From Auanema rhodensis (taxonomy: Eukaryota > Nematoda > Chromadorea > Rhabditida > Rhabditidae): a stretch of 64,000 nt of DNA. The notes under the pieces were generated by a model, which was given only the letters and a program-made list of their open reading frames with translations, had not been told where the DNA came from and searched no databases. The DNA lies in NCBI GenBank assembly GCA_964057225.1, contig OZ059897.1, forward strand, positions 17,174,001 through 17,238,000. Reading direction: 5' to 3'. Below are positions 12,001 through 27,705 of this stretch, one piece after another. The translations under genes and the position numbers were made by a program. Positions within the stretch are counted from its first letter, which is position 1. The number at the start of each line of letters is the position of its first letter.

Positions 12001-15000
12001 GACTTGGGGAATCTAATTTTGAAAACCGCATCTCTTTATCTTTCACGGGAAGCGAGTTTCATACCAAGTGCACATCGCGTGTACATTTAATTAGCATAAA
12101 TTGAAGTTCACGTGAATTTCAAAGTCATGGTTACCATGCACCAATATGAATAAGAATTTGTTTTTAGACTAATGTGGACATGGGGAATCTAATTTGGAAA
12201 ACCGCATCTCTTTATCTTTCATGGGAAGCGAGATACATACCGAGTGCACATCGCGTGTACATTTAATTAGCATAAATTAAAGTTCACGTAAATTTCAAAA
12301 TCATGGTTACCATGCACCAATATCAATAAAAATTTGTTTTCAGACTAATATGGACATGGGGAATCTAATTTTGAAAACCGCATCTCTTCATCTTTCTCGG
12401 GAAGCGAGTTACATACCAAGTACACATCACGTGTACATTTAATTAGCATAAATTGAAGTTCACGTGAATTTCAAAGTCATGGTTACCATGCACCAATATG
12501 AATAAGAATTTGTTTTTAGACTAATGTGGACATGGGGAATCTAATTTTGAAAACCGCATCTCTTTATCTTTCACGGGAAGCGAGATACATACCAAGTGCA
12601 CACCGCGTGTACATTTAATTAGCATAAATTAAAGTTCACGTAAATTTCAAAGTCATGGTTGCCATGCACCAATATCAATAAAAATTTGGTTTTAGACTAA
12701 TATGGATATGGGGAATTTAATTTTGAAAACCGCATCTCTTTATCTTTCACGGGAAGCGAGTTTCATACCAAGTGCACATCACGTGTACATTTAATTAGCA
12801 TAAATTAAAGTTCACGTAAATTTCAAAGTCATGGTTACCATGCACCAATATCAACAAAATATTGTTTTTAGACTAATATGGACTTGGGGAATCTAATTTT
12901 GAAAACCGCATCTCTTTATCTTTCACGGGAAGCGAGTTTCATACCAAGTGCACATCACATGTACATTTAATTAGCATAAATTAAAGTTCACGTAAATTTC
13001 GAAGTCATGGTTACCATGCACTAATATCAATGAAAATTTGGTTTTAGACTAATATGGATATGGGGAATCTAATTTTGAAAACCGCATCTCTTTATCTTTC
13101 ACGTGAAGCGAGTTACATACCAAGTGCACATCACGTGTACATTTAATTAGCATAAATTGAAGTTCACGTAAATATCAAAGTCATGGTTACCATGCACCAA
13201 TATCAATAAAAATTTGTTTTTAGACTAATATGGATATGGGGAATCTAATTTTGAAAACCGCATCTTTTCATCTTTCACGGGAAGCGAGTTACATACCGAG
13301 TGCACATCGCGTGTACATTTAATTAGCATAAATTAAAGTTCACGTAAATTTCAAAGTCATGGTTACCATGCACTAATATCAATAAAATATTGTTTTTAGA
13401 CTAATATGGACTTGGGGAATCTAATTTTGAAAACCGCATCTTTTCATCTTTCACGGGAAGCGAGTTACATACCAAGTACACATCACGTGTACATTTAATT
13501 AGCATAAATTAAAGTTCACGTAAATTTCGAAGTCATGGTTACCATGCACCAATATGAATAAGAATTTGTTTTTAGACTAATATGGACATGGGGAATCTAA
13601 TTTTGAAAACCGCATCTTTTCATCTTTCACGGGAAGCGAGTTACATACCAAGTACACATCACGTGTACATTTAATTAGCATAAATTAAAGTTCACGTAAA
13701 TTTCAAAGTCATGGTTACCATGCATCAATATCAATGAAAATTTGTTTTTAGACTAATATGGACATGGGGAATCTAATTTTAAAAACAGCATCTCTTTATC
13801 TTTCACGGGAAGCGAGTTTCATACCGAGTGCACATCACGTGTACATTTAATTAGCATAAATTAAAGTTCACGTAAATTTCAAAGTCATGGTTACCATGCA
13901 CCAATATCAATAAAAATTTGTTTTCAGACTAATATAGACATGGGGAATCTAATTTTGAAAACCGCATCTCTTTATCTTTCACGGGAAGCGAGTTACATAC
14001 CAAGTGCACATCACGTGTACATTTAATTAGCATAAATTGAAGTTCACGTAAATATCAAAGTCATGGTTACCATGCACCAATATCAATACAAATTTCTTTT
14101 TAGACTAATATGGACTTGGGGAATCTAATTTTGAAAACCGCATCTCTTTATCTTTCACGGGAAGCGAGTTTCATACCAAGTGCACATCACGTGTACATTT
14201 AATTAGCATAAATTGAAGTTCACGTAAATTTAAAATCATGGTTACCATGCACCAATATCAATAAAAATTTGTTTTTAGACTAATATGAACATGGTGAATC
14301 TAATTTTGAAAACCGCATCTCTTTATCTTTCACGGGGAGCGAGTTTAATACCAAGTGCACATCACGTGTACATTTAATTAGCATAAATTAAAGTTCACGT
14401 AAATTTCAAAGTCATGGTTACCATGCACCAATATCAATGAAAATTTGTTTTTAGACTAATATGAACATGGTGAATCTAATTTTGAAAACCGCATCTCTTT
14501 ATCTTTCACGGGAAGCGAGTTACATACCAAGTACACATCACGTGTACATTTTATTAGCATAAATGAAAGTTCACGTAAATTTGAAAGTCATGGTTACCAT
14601 GCACCAATATCAATGAAAATTTGTATTCAGACTAATATGAACATGGTGAATCTAATTTTGAAAACCGCATCTCTTTATCTTTCACGGGAAGCGAGTTACA
14701 TACCAAGTACACATCACGTGTACATTTAATTAGCATAAATGAAAGTTCACGTAAATTTGAAAGTCATGGTTACCATGCACCAATATCAATAAAAATTTGT
14801 ATTCAGACTAATATGGACATGGGGAATCTAATTTTAAAAACCGCATCTCTTTATCTTTCACGGGAAGCGAGTTTCATACAAGTGCACATCACGTGTACAT
14901 TTAATTAGCATAAATTGAAGTTCACGTAAATTTCAAAGTCATGGTTACCATGCACCAATATGAATAAGAATTTGTTTTTAGACTAATATGGACATGGGGA

Positions 15001-18000
15001 ATCTAATTTTGAAAACCGCATCTCTTCATCTTTCACGGGAAGCGAGTTACATACCGAGTGCACATCACGTGTACATTTAATTAGCATAAATTGAAGTTCA
15101 CGTAAATTTCAAAGTCATGGTTACCATGCACCAATATGAATAAGAATTTGTTTTTAGACTAATATGGACATGGGGAATCTAATTTTGAAAACCGCCTCTC
15201 TTTATCTTTCACGGGAAGCGAGTTTCATACCAAGTGCACATCACGTGTACATTTAATTAGCATAAATTAAAGTTCACGTAAATTTGAAAGTCATGGTTAC
15301 CATGCACCAATATCAATAAAAATTTGTATTCAGACTAATATGGACATGGGGAATCTAATTTTAAAAACCGCATCTCTTTATCTTTCACGGGAAGCGAGTT
15401 TCATACAAGTGCACATCACGTGTACATTTAATTAGCATAAATTGAAGTTCACGTAAATTTCAAAGTCATGGTTACCATGCACCAATATGAATAAGAATTT
15501 GTTTTTAGACTAATATGGACATGGGGAATCTAATTTTGAAAACCGCATCTCTTCATCTTTCACGGGAAGCGAGTTACATACCGAGTGCACATCACGTGTA
15601 CATTTAATTAGCATAAATTAAAGTTCACGTAAATTTCAAAGTCATGGTTACCATGCACCAATATCAATGAAAATTTGTTTTTAGACTAATATGGACTTGG
15701 GGAATCTCATTTTGAAAACCGCCTCTCTTTATCTTTCACGGGAAGCGAGTTTCATACCAAGTGCACATCACGTGTACATTTAATTAGCATAAATTAAAGT
15801 TCACGTAAATTTCAAAATCATGGTTACCATGCATCAATATCAATAAAAATTTGTTTTCAGACTAATATGGACATGGGGAATCTAATTTTGAAAACCGCAT
15901 CTCTTCATCTTTCACGGGAAGCGAGTTACATACCAAGTACACATCGCGTGTACATTTAATTAGCATAAATTGAAGTTCACGTGAATTTCAAAGTCATGGT
16001 TACCATGCACCAATATGAATAAGAATTTGTTTTTAGACTAATGTGGGCATGGGGAATCTAATTTTGAAAACCGCATCTCTTTATCTTTCACGGGAAGCGA
16101 GATACATACCAAGTGCACATCGCGTGTACATTTAATTAGCATAAATTAAAGTTCACGTAAATTTCAAAGTCATGGTTGCCATGCACCAATATGAATAAGA
16201 ATTTGTTTTTAGACTAATATGGACATGGGGAATCTAATTTTGAAAACCGTATCTCTTTATCTTTCACGGGAAGCGAGTTACATACCGAGTGCACATCACG
16301 TGTACATTTAATTAGCATAAATTAAAGTTCACGTAAATTTCAAAGTCATGGTTACCATGCATCAATATCAATAAAATATTGTTTTTAGACTAATATGGAC
16401 TTGGGGAATCTAATTTTGAAAACCGCATCTCTTCATCTTTCACGGGAAGCGAGTTACATACCAAGTACACATCGCGTGTACATTTAATTAGCATAAATTG
16501 AAGTTCACGTGAATTTCAAAATCATGGTTACCATGCACCAATATGAATAAGAATTTGTTTTTAGACTAATGTGGACATGGGGAATCTAATTTTGAAAACC
16601 GCATCTCTTTATCTTTCACGGGAAGCGAGATACATACCAAGTGCACATCGCGTGTACATTTAATTAGCATAAATTAAAGTTCACGTGAATTTCAAAGTCA
16701 TGGTTGCCATGCACCAATATCAATAAAAATTTGGTTTTAGACTAATATGGATATGGGGAATCTAATTTTGAAAACCGCATCTCTTTATCTTTCACGGGAA
16801 GCGAGTTTCATACCAAGTGCACATCACGTGTACATTTAATTAGCATAAATTAAAGTTCACGTAAATTTCAAAGTCATGGTTGCCATGCACCAATATCAAT
16901 AAAAATTTGGTTTTAGACTAATATGGATATGGGGAATCTAATTTTGAAAACCGCATCTCTTTATCTTTCACGGGAAGCGAGATACATACCAAGTGCACAT
17001 CGCGTGTACATTTAATTAGCATAAATTAAAGTTCACGTAAATTTCAAAGTTATGGTTGCCATGCACCAATATGAATAAGAATTTGTTTTTAGACTAATAT
17101 GGACATGGGGAATCTAATTTTGAAAACCGCATCTCTTTATCTTTCACGGGAAGCGAGTTACATACCGAGTGCACATCACGTGTACATTTAATTAGCATAA
17201 ATTAAAGTTCACGTAAATTTCAAAGTCATGGTTGCCATGCACCAATATGAATAAGAATTTGTTTTTAGACTAATATGGACATGGGGAATCTAATTTTGAA
17301 AACCGCATCTCTTTATCTTTCACGGGAAGCGAGTTACATACCGAGTGCACATCACGTGTACATTTAATTAGCATAAATTAAAGTTCACGTAAATTTCAAA
17401 GTCATGGTTACCATGCATCAATATCAATAAAATATTGTTTTTAGACTAATATGGACTTGGGGAATCTAATTTTGAAAACCGCATCTCTTCATCTTTCACG
17501 GGAAGCGAGTTACATACCAAGTGCACATCACGTGTACATTTAATTAGCATAAATTAAAGTTCACGTAAATTTCAAAGTCATGGTTGCCATGCACCAATAT
17601 CAATAAAAATTTGGTTTTAGACTAATATGGATATGGGGAATCTAATTTTGAAAACCGCATCTCTTTATCTTTCATGGGAAGCGAGATACATACCGAGTGC
17701 ACATCGCGTGTACATTTAATTAGCATAAATTAAAGTTCACGTGAATTTCAAAATCATGGTTACCATGCACCAATATGAATAAGAATTTGTTTTTAGACTA
17801 ATGTGGACATGGGGAATCTAATTTTGAAAACCGCATCTCTTTATCTTTCATGGGAAGCGAGATACATACCGAGTGCACATCGCGTGTACATTTAATTAGC
17901 ATAAATTAAAGTTCACGTGAATTTCAAAATCATGGTTACCATGCACCAATATGAATAAGAATTTGTTTTTAGACTAATGTGGACATGGGGAATCTAATTT

Positions 18001-20091
18001 TGAAAACCGCATCTCTTTATCTTTCATGGGAAGCGAGATACATACCGAGTGCACATCGCGTGTACATTTAATTAGCATAAATTAAAGTTCACGTGAATTT
18101 CAAAGTCATGGTTGCCATGCACCAATATCAATAAAAATTTGGTTTTAGACTAATATGGATATGGGGAATCTAATTTTGAAAACCGCATCTCTTTATCTTT
18201 CACGGGAAGCGAGTTTCATACCAAGTGCACATCACGTGTACATTTAATTAGCATAAATTAAAGTTCACGTAAATTTCAAAATCATGGTTACCATGCACCA
18301 ATATCAATAAAAATTTGTTTTCAGACTAATATGGACATGGGGAATCTAATTTTGAAAACCGCATCTCTTCATCTTTCACGAGAAGCGAGTTACATACCAA
18401 GACCACATCACGTGTACATTTAATTAGCATAAATTGAAGTTCACGTGAATTTCAAAGTCATGGTTACCATGCACCAATATGAATAAGAATTTGTTTTTAG
18501 ACTAATGTGGACATGGGGAATCTAATTTTGAAAACCGCATCTCTTTATCTTTCACGGGAAGCGAGATACATACCAAGTGCACACCGCGTGTACATTTAAT
18601 TAGCATAAATTAAAGTTCACGTAAATTTCAAAGTCATGGTTGCCATGCACCAATATCAATAAAAATTTGGTTTTAGACTAATATGGATATGGGGAATCTA
18701 ATTTTGAAAACCGCATCTCTTTATCTTTCACGGGAAGCGAGTTTCATACCAAGTGCACATCACGTGTACATTTAATTAGCATAAATTAAAGTTCACGTAA
18801 ATTTCGAAGTCATGGTTACCATGCACTAATATCAATGAAAATTTGGTTTTAGACTAATATGGATATGGGGAATCTAATTTTGAAAACCGCATCTCTTTAT
18901 CTTTCACGTGAAGCGAGTTACATACCAAGTGCACATCACGTGTACATTTAATTAGCATAAATTGAAGTTCACGTAAATATCAAAGTCATGGTTACCATGC
19001 ACCAATATCAATAAAAATTTGTTTTTAGACTAATATGGATATGGGGAATCTAATTTTGAAAACCGCATCTTTTCATCTTTCACGGGAAGCGAGTTACATA
19101 CCGAGTGCACATCGCGTGTACATTTAATTAGCATAAATTAAAGTTCACGTAAATTTCAAAGTCATGGTTACCATGCATCAATATCAATAAAATATTGTTT
19201 TTAGACTAATATGGACTCGGGGAATCTAATTTTGAAAACCGCATCTCTTTATCTTTCACGGGAAGCGAGTTTCATACCAAGTGCACATCACGTGTACATT
19301 TTATTAGCATAAATTAAAGTTCACGTAAATTTCAAAGTCATGGTTACCATGCACCAATATCAATGAAAATTTCTTTTTAGACTAATATGGACTTGGGGAA
19401 TCTAATTTTGAAAACCGCATCTCTTTATCTTTCACGGGAAGCGAGTTTCATACCAAGTGCACATCACGTGTACATTTAATTAGCATAAATTGAAGTTCAC
19501 GTAAATTTAAAATCATGGTTACCATGCACCAATATCAATAAAAATTTGTTTTTAGACTAATATGAACATGGTGAATCTAATTTTGAAAACCGCATCTCTT
19601 TATCTTTCACGGGGAGCGAGTTTCATACCAAGTGCACATCACGTGTACATTTAATTAGCATAAATTAAAGTTCACGTAAATTTCAAAGTCATGGTTACCA
19701 TGCACCAATATCAATGAAAATTTGTTTTTAGACTAATATGAACATGGTGAATCTAATTTTGAAAACCGCATCTCTTTATCTTTCACGGGAAGCGAGTTAC
19801 ATACCAAGTACACATCACGTGTACATTTTATTAGCATAAATTAAAGTTCACGTAAATTTCAAAGTCGTGGTTACCATGCACCAATATCAATGAAAATTTC
19901 TTTTTAGACTAATATGGACTTGGGGAATCTAATTTTGAAAACCGCATCTCTTTATCTTTCACGGGAAGCGAGTTTCATACCAAGTGCACATCACGTGTAC
20001 ATTTAATTAGCATAAATTGAAGTTCACGTAAATTTAAAATCATGGTTACCATGTACTAATATCAATGAAAATTTGGTTTTAGACTAATATG

Positions 20092-22201
20092 GATATGGGG
20101 AATCTAATTTTGAAAACCGCATCTCTTTATCTTTCACGTGAAGCGAGTTACATACCAAGTGCACATCACGTGTACATTTAATTAGCATAAATTGAAGTTC
20201 ACGTAAATATCAAAGTCATGGTTACCATGCACCAATATCAATAACAATTTGTTTTTAGACTAATATGGATATGGGGAATCTAATTTTGAAAACCGCATCT
20301 TTTCATCTTTCACGGGAAGCGAGTTACATACCGAGTGCACATCGCGTGTACATTTAATTAGCATAAATTAAAGTTCACGTAAATTTCAAAGTCATGGTTA
20401 CCATGCATCAATATCAATAAAATATTGTTTTTAGACTAATATGGACTTGAGGAATCTAATTTTGAAAACCGCATCTTTTCATCTTTCACGGGAAGCGAGT
20501 TACATACCAAGAACACATCACGTGTACATTTAATTAGCATAAATTAAAGTTCACGTAAATTTCGAAGTCATGGTTACCATGCACTAATATCAATGAAAAT
20601 TTGGTTTTAGACTAATATGGATATGGGGAATCTAATTTTGAAAACCGCATCTTTTCATCTTTCACGGGAAGCGAGTTACATACCAAGTACACATCACGTG
20701 TACATTTAATTAGCATAAATTAAAGTTCACGTAAATTTCAAAGTCATGGTTACCATGCACCAATATCAATGAAAATTTGTTTTTAGACTAATATGGACAT
20801 GGGGAATCTAATTTTAAAAACCGCATCTCTTTATCTTTCACGGGAAGCGAGTTTCATACAAGTGCACATCACGTGTACATTTAATTAGCATAAATTGAAG
20901 TTCACGTAAATTTCAAAGTCATGGTTACCATGCACCAATATGAATAAGAATTTGTTTTTAGACTAATATGGACATGGGGAATCTAATTTTGAAAACCGCA
21001 TCTCTTTATCTTTCACGGGAAGCGAGTTACATACCGAGTGCACATCACGTGTACATTTAATTAGCATAAATTAAAGTTCACGTAAATTTCAAAGTCATGG
21101 TTACCATGCATCAATATCAATAAAATATTGTTTTTAGACTAATATGGATATGGGGAATCTAATTTTGAAAACCGCATCTCTTTATCTTTCACGTGAAGCG
21201 AGTTACATACCAAGTGCACATCACGTGTACATTTAATTAGCATAAATTGAAGTTCACGTAAATATCAAAGTCATGGTTACCATGCACCAATATCAATAAA
21301 AATTTGTTTTTAGACTAATATGGATATGGGGAATCTAATTTTGAAAACCGCATCTTTTCATCTTTCACGGGAAGCGAGTTACATACCGAGTGCACATCGC
21401 GTGTACATTTAATTAGCATAAATTAAAGTTCACGTAAATTTCAAAGTCATGGTTACCATGCATCAATATCAATAAAATATTGTTTTTAGACTAATATGGA
21501 CTTGAGGAATCTAATTTTGAAAACCGCATCTTTTCATCTTTCACGGGAAGCGAGTTACATACCAAGAACACATCACGTGTACATTTAATTAGCATAAATT
21601 AAAGTTCACGTAAATTTCGAAGTCATGGTTACCATGCACTAATATCAATGAAAATTTGGTTTTAGACTAATATGGATATGGGGAATCTAATTTTGAAAAC
21701 CGCATCTTTTCATCTTTCACGGGAAGCGAGTTACATACCAAGTACACATCACGTGTACATTTAATTAGCATAAATTAAAGTTCACGTAAATTTCAAAGTC
21801 ATGGTTACCATGCACCAATATCAATGAAAATTTGTTTTTAGACTAATATGGACATGGGGAATCTAATTTTAAAAACCGCATCTCTTTATCTTTCACGGGA
21901 AGCGAGTTTCATACAAGTGCACATCACGTGTACATTTAATTAGCATAAATTGAAGTTCACGTAAATTTCAAAGTCATGGTTACCATGCACCAATATGAAT
22001 AAGAATTTGTTTTTAGACTAATATGGACATGGGGAATCTAATTTTGAAAACCGCATCTCTTTATCTTTCACGGGAAGCGAGTTACATACCGAGTGCACAT
22101 CACGTGTACATTTAATTAGCATAAATTAAAGTTCACGTAAATTTCAAAGTCATGGTTACCATGCATCAATATCAATAAAATATTGTTTTTAGACTAATAT
22201 G
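20092..22201. repeat. Tandem duplication of a 6-monomer HOR (1,055 bp)
   Basis: The two copies are 20,092-21,146 and 21,147-22,201. The rare ACTTGAGG variant lies at 20,446 and 21,501, and the rare CCAAGAACAC variant recurs at the same offset of 1,055 bp (6 x 176 minus one 175-bp monomer). One difference noted: AATAACAATT at about 20,245 against AATAAAAATT in the second copy. The same pair is present again about 10.2 kb to the right. Confidence 0.87.
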
Positions 22202-22879
22202 GACTTGGGGAATCTAATTTTGAAAACCGCATCTCTTTATCTTTCACGGGAAGCGAGTTACATACCGAGTGCACATCACGTGTACATTTAATTAGCATAA
22301 ATTAAAGTTCACGTAAATTTCAAAGTCATGGTTACCATGCACCAATATCAATAAAAATTTGTTTTCAGACTAATATAGACATGGGGAATCTAATTTTGAA
22401 AACCGCATCTCTTTATCTTTCACGGGAAGCGAGTTTCATACCAAGTGCACATCACGTGTACATTTAATTAGCATAAATTAAAGTTCACGTAAATTTCGAA
22501 GTCATGGTTACCATGCACCAATATCAATAAAAATTTCTTTTTAGACTAATATGGACTTGGGGAATCTAATTTTGAAAACCGCATCTCTTTATCTTTCACG
22601 GGAAGCGAGTTTCATACCAAGTGCACATCACGTGTACATTTAATTAGCATAAATGAAAGTTCACGTAAATTTGAAAGTCATGGTTACCATGCACCAATAT
22701 CAATAAAAATTTGTTTTTAGACTAATATGAACATGGTGAATCTAATTTTGAAAACCGCATCTCTTTATCTTTCACGGGGAGCGAGTTTCATACCAAGTGC
22801 ACATCACGTGTACATTTAATTAGCATAAATTAAAGTTCACGTAAATTTCAAAGTCATGGTTACCATGCACCAATATCAA
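20341..22879. repeat. Segmental duplication, copy A (about 2.54 kb)
   Basis: Matches 30,544-33,082 at a constant offset of 10,203 bp (58 monomers minus five single-base deletions). Shared rare markers are ACTTGAGG twice, CCAAGAACAC twice, GACTAATATAGACATG (22,368 and 32,571) and the TTTCTTTTTAG monomer that follows. It contains the second-order 6-mer duplication, so that duplication is older than the segmental copy. Confidence 0.85.
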
Positions 22880-25066
22880 TGAAAATTTGTTTTTAGACTA
22901 ATATGAACATGGTGAATCTAATTTTGAAAACCGCATCTCTTTATCTTTCACGGGAAGCGAGTTACATACCAAGTACACATCACGTGTACATTTAATTAGC
23001 ATAAATGAAAGTTCACGTAAATTTGAAAGTCATGGTTACCATGCACCAATATCAATAAAAATTTGTATTCAGACTAATATGGACATGGGGAATCTAATTT
23101 TAAAAACCGCATCTCTTTATCTTTCACGGGAAGCGAGTTTCATACAAGTGCACATCACGTGTACATTTAATTAGCATAAATTGAAGTTCACGTAAATTTC
23201 AAAGTCATGGTTACCATGCACCAATATGAATAAGAATTTGTTTTTAGACTAATATGGACATGGGGAATCTAATTTTGAAAACCGCATCTCTTCATCTTTC
23301 ACGGGAAGCGAGTTACATACCGAGTGCACATCACGTGTACATTTAATTAGCATAAATTAAAGTTCACGTAAATTTCAAAGTCATGGTTACCATGCACCAA
23401 TATCAATGAAAATTTGTTTTTAGACTAATATGGACTTGGGGAATCTAATTTTGAAAACCGCCTCTCTTTATCTTTCACGGGAAGCGAGTTTCATACCAAG
23501 TGCACATCACGTGTACATTTAATTAGCATAAATTAAAGTTCACGTAAATTTCAAAATCATGGTTACCATGCATCAATATCAATAAAAATTTGTTTTCAGA
23601 CTAATATGGACATGGGGAATCTAATTTTGAAAACCGCATCTCTTCATCTTTCACGGGAAGCGAGTTACATACCAAGTACACATCGCGTGTACATTTAATT
23701 AGCATAAATTGAAGTTCACGTGAATTTCAAAGTCATGGTTACCATGCACCAATATGAATAAGAATTTGTTTTTAGACTAATGTGGGCATGGGGAATCTAA
23801 TTTTGAAAACCGCATCTCTTTATCTTTCACGGGAAGCGAGATACATACCAAGTGCACATCGCGTGTACATTTAATTAGCATAAATTAAAGTTCACGTAAA
23901 TTTCAAAGTCATGGTTGCCATGCACCAATATGAATAAGAATTTGTTTTTAGACTAATATGGACATGGGGAATCTAATTTTGAAAACCGCATCTCTTTATC
24001 TTTCACGGGAAGCGAGTTACATACCGAGTGCACATCACGTGTACATTTAATTAGCATAAATTAAAGTTCACGTAAATTTCAAAGTCATGGTTACCATGCA
24101 TCAATATCAATAAAATATTGTTTTTAGACTAATATGGACTTGGGGAATCTAATTTTGAAAACCGCATCTCTTCATCTTTCACGGGAAGCGAGTTACATAC
24201 CAAGTACACATCGCGTGTACATTTAATTAGCATAAATTGAAGTTCACGTGAATTTCAAAATCATGGTTACCATGCACCAATATGAATAAGAATTTGTTTT
24301 TAGACTAATGTGGACATGGGGAATCTAATTTTGAAAACCGCATCTCTTTATCTTTCACGGGAAGCGAGATACATACCAAGTGCACATCGCGTGTACATTT
24401 AATTAGCATAAATTAAAGTTCACGTGAATTTCAAAGTCATGGTTACCATGCACCAATATGAATAAGAATTTGTTTTTAGACTAATGTGGACATGGGGAAT
24501 CTAATTTTGAAAACCGCATCTCTTTATCTTTCATGGGAAGCGAGATACATACCGAGTGCACATCGCGTGTACATTTAATTAGCATAAATTAAAGTTCACG
24601 TGAATTTCAAAGTCATGGTTGCCATGCACCAATATCAATAAAAATTTGGTTTTAGACTAATATGGATATGGGGAATCTAATTTTCAAAACCGCATCTCTT
24701 TATCTTTCACGGGAAGCGAGTTACATACCAAGTACACATCACGTGTACATTTAATTAGCATAAATTGAAGTTCACGTGAATTTCAAAGTCATGGTTACCA
24801 TGCACCAATATGAATAAGAATTTGTTTTTAGACTAATGTGGACATGGGGAATCTAATTTTGAAAACCGCATCTCTTTATCTTTCACGGGAAGCGAGATAC
24901 ATACCAAGTGCACACCGCGTGTACATTTAATTAGCATAAATTAAAGTTCACGTAAATTTCAAAGTCATGGTTGCCATGCACCAATATCAATAAAAATTTG
25001 GTTTTAGACTAATATGGATATGGGGAATCTAATTTTGAAAACCGCATCTCTTTATCTTTCACGGGG
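22780..25066. repeat. 13-monomer HOR unit (2,287 bp)
   Basis: Begins after the CGGGGAGCGAGTTTC marker at 22,779 and runs to the same marker at 25,066. Subtype order matches the following 15-mer but is two monomers shorter. Near 24,680-24,705 a monomer starting as the GATATGG/TTTTCAAAACC subtype continues as the GAGTTACATACCAAGTACAC subtype, which marks one internal deletion by unequal exchange. Confidence 0.8.
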
Positions 25067-27705
25067 AGCGAGTTTCATACCAAGTGCACATCACGTGTAC
25101 ATTTAATTAGCATAAATTAAAGTTCACGTAAATTTCAAAGTCATGGTTACCATGCACCAATATCAATGAAAATTTGTTTTTAGACTAATATGAACATGGT
25201 GAATCTAATTTTGAAAACCGCATCTCTTTATCTTTCACGGGAAGCGAGTTACATACCAAGTACACATCACGTGTACATTTAATTAGCATAAATGAAAGTT
25301 CACGTAAATTTGAAAGTCATGGTTACCATGCACCAATATCAATAAAAATTTGTATTCAGACTAATATGGACATGGGGAATCTAATTTTAAAAACCGCATC
25401 TCTTTATCTTTCACGGGAAGCGAGTTTCATACAAGTGCACATCACGTGTACATTTAATTAGCATAAATTGAAGTTCACGTAAATTTCAAAGTCATGGTTA
25501 CCATGCACCAATATCAATGAAAATTTGTTTTTAGACTAATATGGACATGGGGAATCTAATTTTGAAAACCGCATCTCTTCATCTTTCACGGGAAGCGAGT
25601 TACATACCGAGTGCACATCACGTGTACATTTAATTAGCATAAATTAAAGTTCACGTAAATTTCAAAGTCATGGTTACCATGCACCAATATCAATGAAAAT
25701 TTGTTTTTAGACTAATATGGACTTGGGGAATCTAATTTTGAAAACCGCCTCTCTTTATCTTTCACGGGAAGCGAGTTTCATACCAAGTGCACATCACGTG
25801 TACATTTAATTAGCATAAATTAAAGTTCACGTAAATTTCAAAATCATGGTTACCATGCATCAATATCAATAAAAATTTGTTTTCAGACTAATATGGACAT
25901 GGGGAATCTAATTTTGAAAACCGCATCTCTTCATCTTTCACGGGAAGCGAGTTACATACCAAGTACACATCGCGTGTACATTTAATTAGCATAAATTGAA
26001 GTTCACGTGAATTTCAAAGTCATGGTTACCATGCACCAATATGAATAAGAATTTGTTTTTAGACTAATGTGGGCATGGGGAATCTAATTTTGAAAACCGC
26101 ATCTCTTTATCTTTCACGGGAAGCGAGATACATACCAAGTGCACATCGCGTGTACATTTAATTAGCATAAATTAAAGTTCACGTAAATTTCAAAGTCATG
26201 GTTGCCATGCACCAATATGAATAAGAATTTGTTTTTAGACTAATATGGACATGGGGAATCTAATTTTGAAAACCGCATCTCTTTATCTTTCACGGGAAGC
26301 GAGTTACATACCGAGTGCACATCACGTGTACATTTAATTAGCATAAATTAAAGTTCACGTAAATTTCAAAGTCATGGTTACCATGCATCAATATCAATAA
26401 AATATTGTTTTTAGACTAATATGGACTTGGGGAATCTAATTTTGAAAACCGCATCTCTTCATCTTTCACGGGAAGCGAGTTACATACCAAGTACACATCG
26501 CGTGTACATTTAATTAGCATAAATTGAAGTTCACGTGAATTTCAAAATCATGGTTACCATGCACCAATATGAATAAGAATTTGTTTTTAGACTAATGTGG
26601 GCATGGGGAATCTAATTTTGAAAACCGCATCTCTTTATCTTTCACGGGAAGCGAGATACATACCAAGTGCACATCGCGTGTACATTTAATTAGCATAAAT
26701 TAAAGTTCACGTAAATTTCAAAGTCATGGTTGCCATGCACCAATATGAATAAGAATTTGTTTTTAGACTAATGTGGACATGGGGAATCTAATTTTGAAAA
26801 CCGCATCTCTTTATCTTTCATGGGAAGCGAGATACATACCGAGTGCACATCGCGTGTACATTTAATTAGCATAAATTAAAGTTCACGTGAATTTCAAAGT
26901 CATGGTTACCATGCACCAATATGAATAAGAATTTGTTTTTAGACTAATGTGGACATGGGGAATCTAATTTTGAAAACCGCATCTCTTTATCTTTCATGGG
27001 AAGCGAGATACATACCGAGTGCACATCGCGTGTACATTTAATTAGCATAAATTAAAGTTCACGTGAATTTCAAAGTCATGGTTGCCATGCACCAATATCA
27101 ATAAAAATTTGGTTTTAGACTAATATGGATATGGGGAATCTAATTTTCAAAACCGCATCTCTTTATCTTTCACGGGAAGCGAGTTTCATACCAAGTGCAC
27201 ATCACGTGTACATTTAATTAGCATAAATTAAAGTTCACGTAAATTTCAAAATCATGGTTACCATGCACCAATATCAATAAAAATTTGTTTTCAGACTAAT
27301 ATGGACATGGGGAATCTAATTTTGAAAACCGCATCTCTTCATCTTTCACGGGAAGCGAGTTACATACCAAGTACACATCACGTGTACATTTAATTAGCAT
27401 AAATTGAAGTTCACGTGAATTTCAAAGTCATGGTTACCATGCACCAATATGAATAAGAATTTGTTTTTAGACTAATGTGGACATGGGGAATCTAATTTTG
27501 AAAACCGCATCTCTTTATCTTTCACGGGAAGCGAGATACATACCAAGTGCACACCGCGTGTACATTTAATTAGCATAAATTAAAGTTCACGTAAATTTCA
27601 AAGTCATGGTTGCCATGCACCAATATCAATAAAAATTTGGTTTTAGACTAATATGGATATGGGGAATCTAATTTTGAAAACCGCATCTCTTTATCTTTCA
27701 CGGGG
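25067..27705. repeat. 15-monomer HOR unit, copy 1 (2,639 bp)
   Basis: Tandem with 27,706-30,344. Line-by-line comparison at an offset of 2,639 bp showed no difference at any diagnostic position I checked until 27,705/30,344 (G against A). It includes one 175-bp monomer (near 25,430), two GTGGGCATGG monomers (about 26,070 and 26,598) and one TTTTCAAAACC monomer (about 27,145). Near identity over 15 monomers implies a very recent duplication. Confidence 0.88.
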
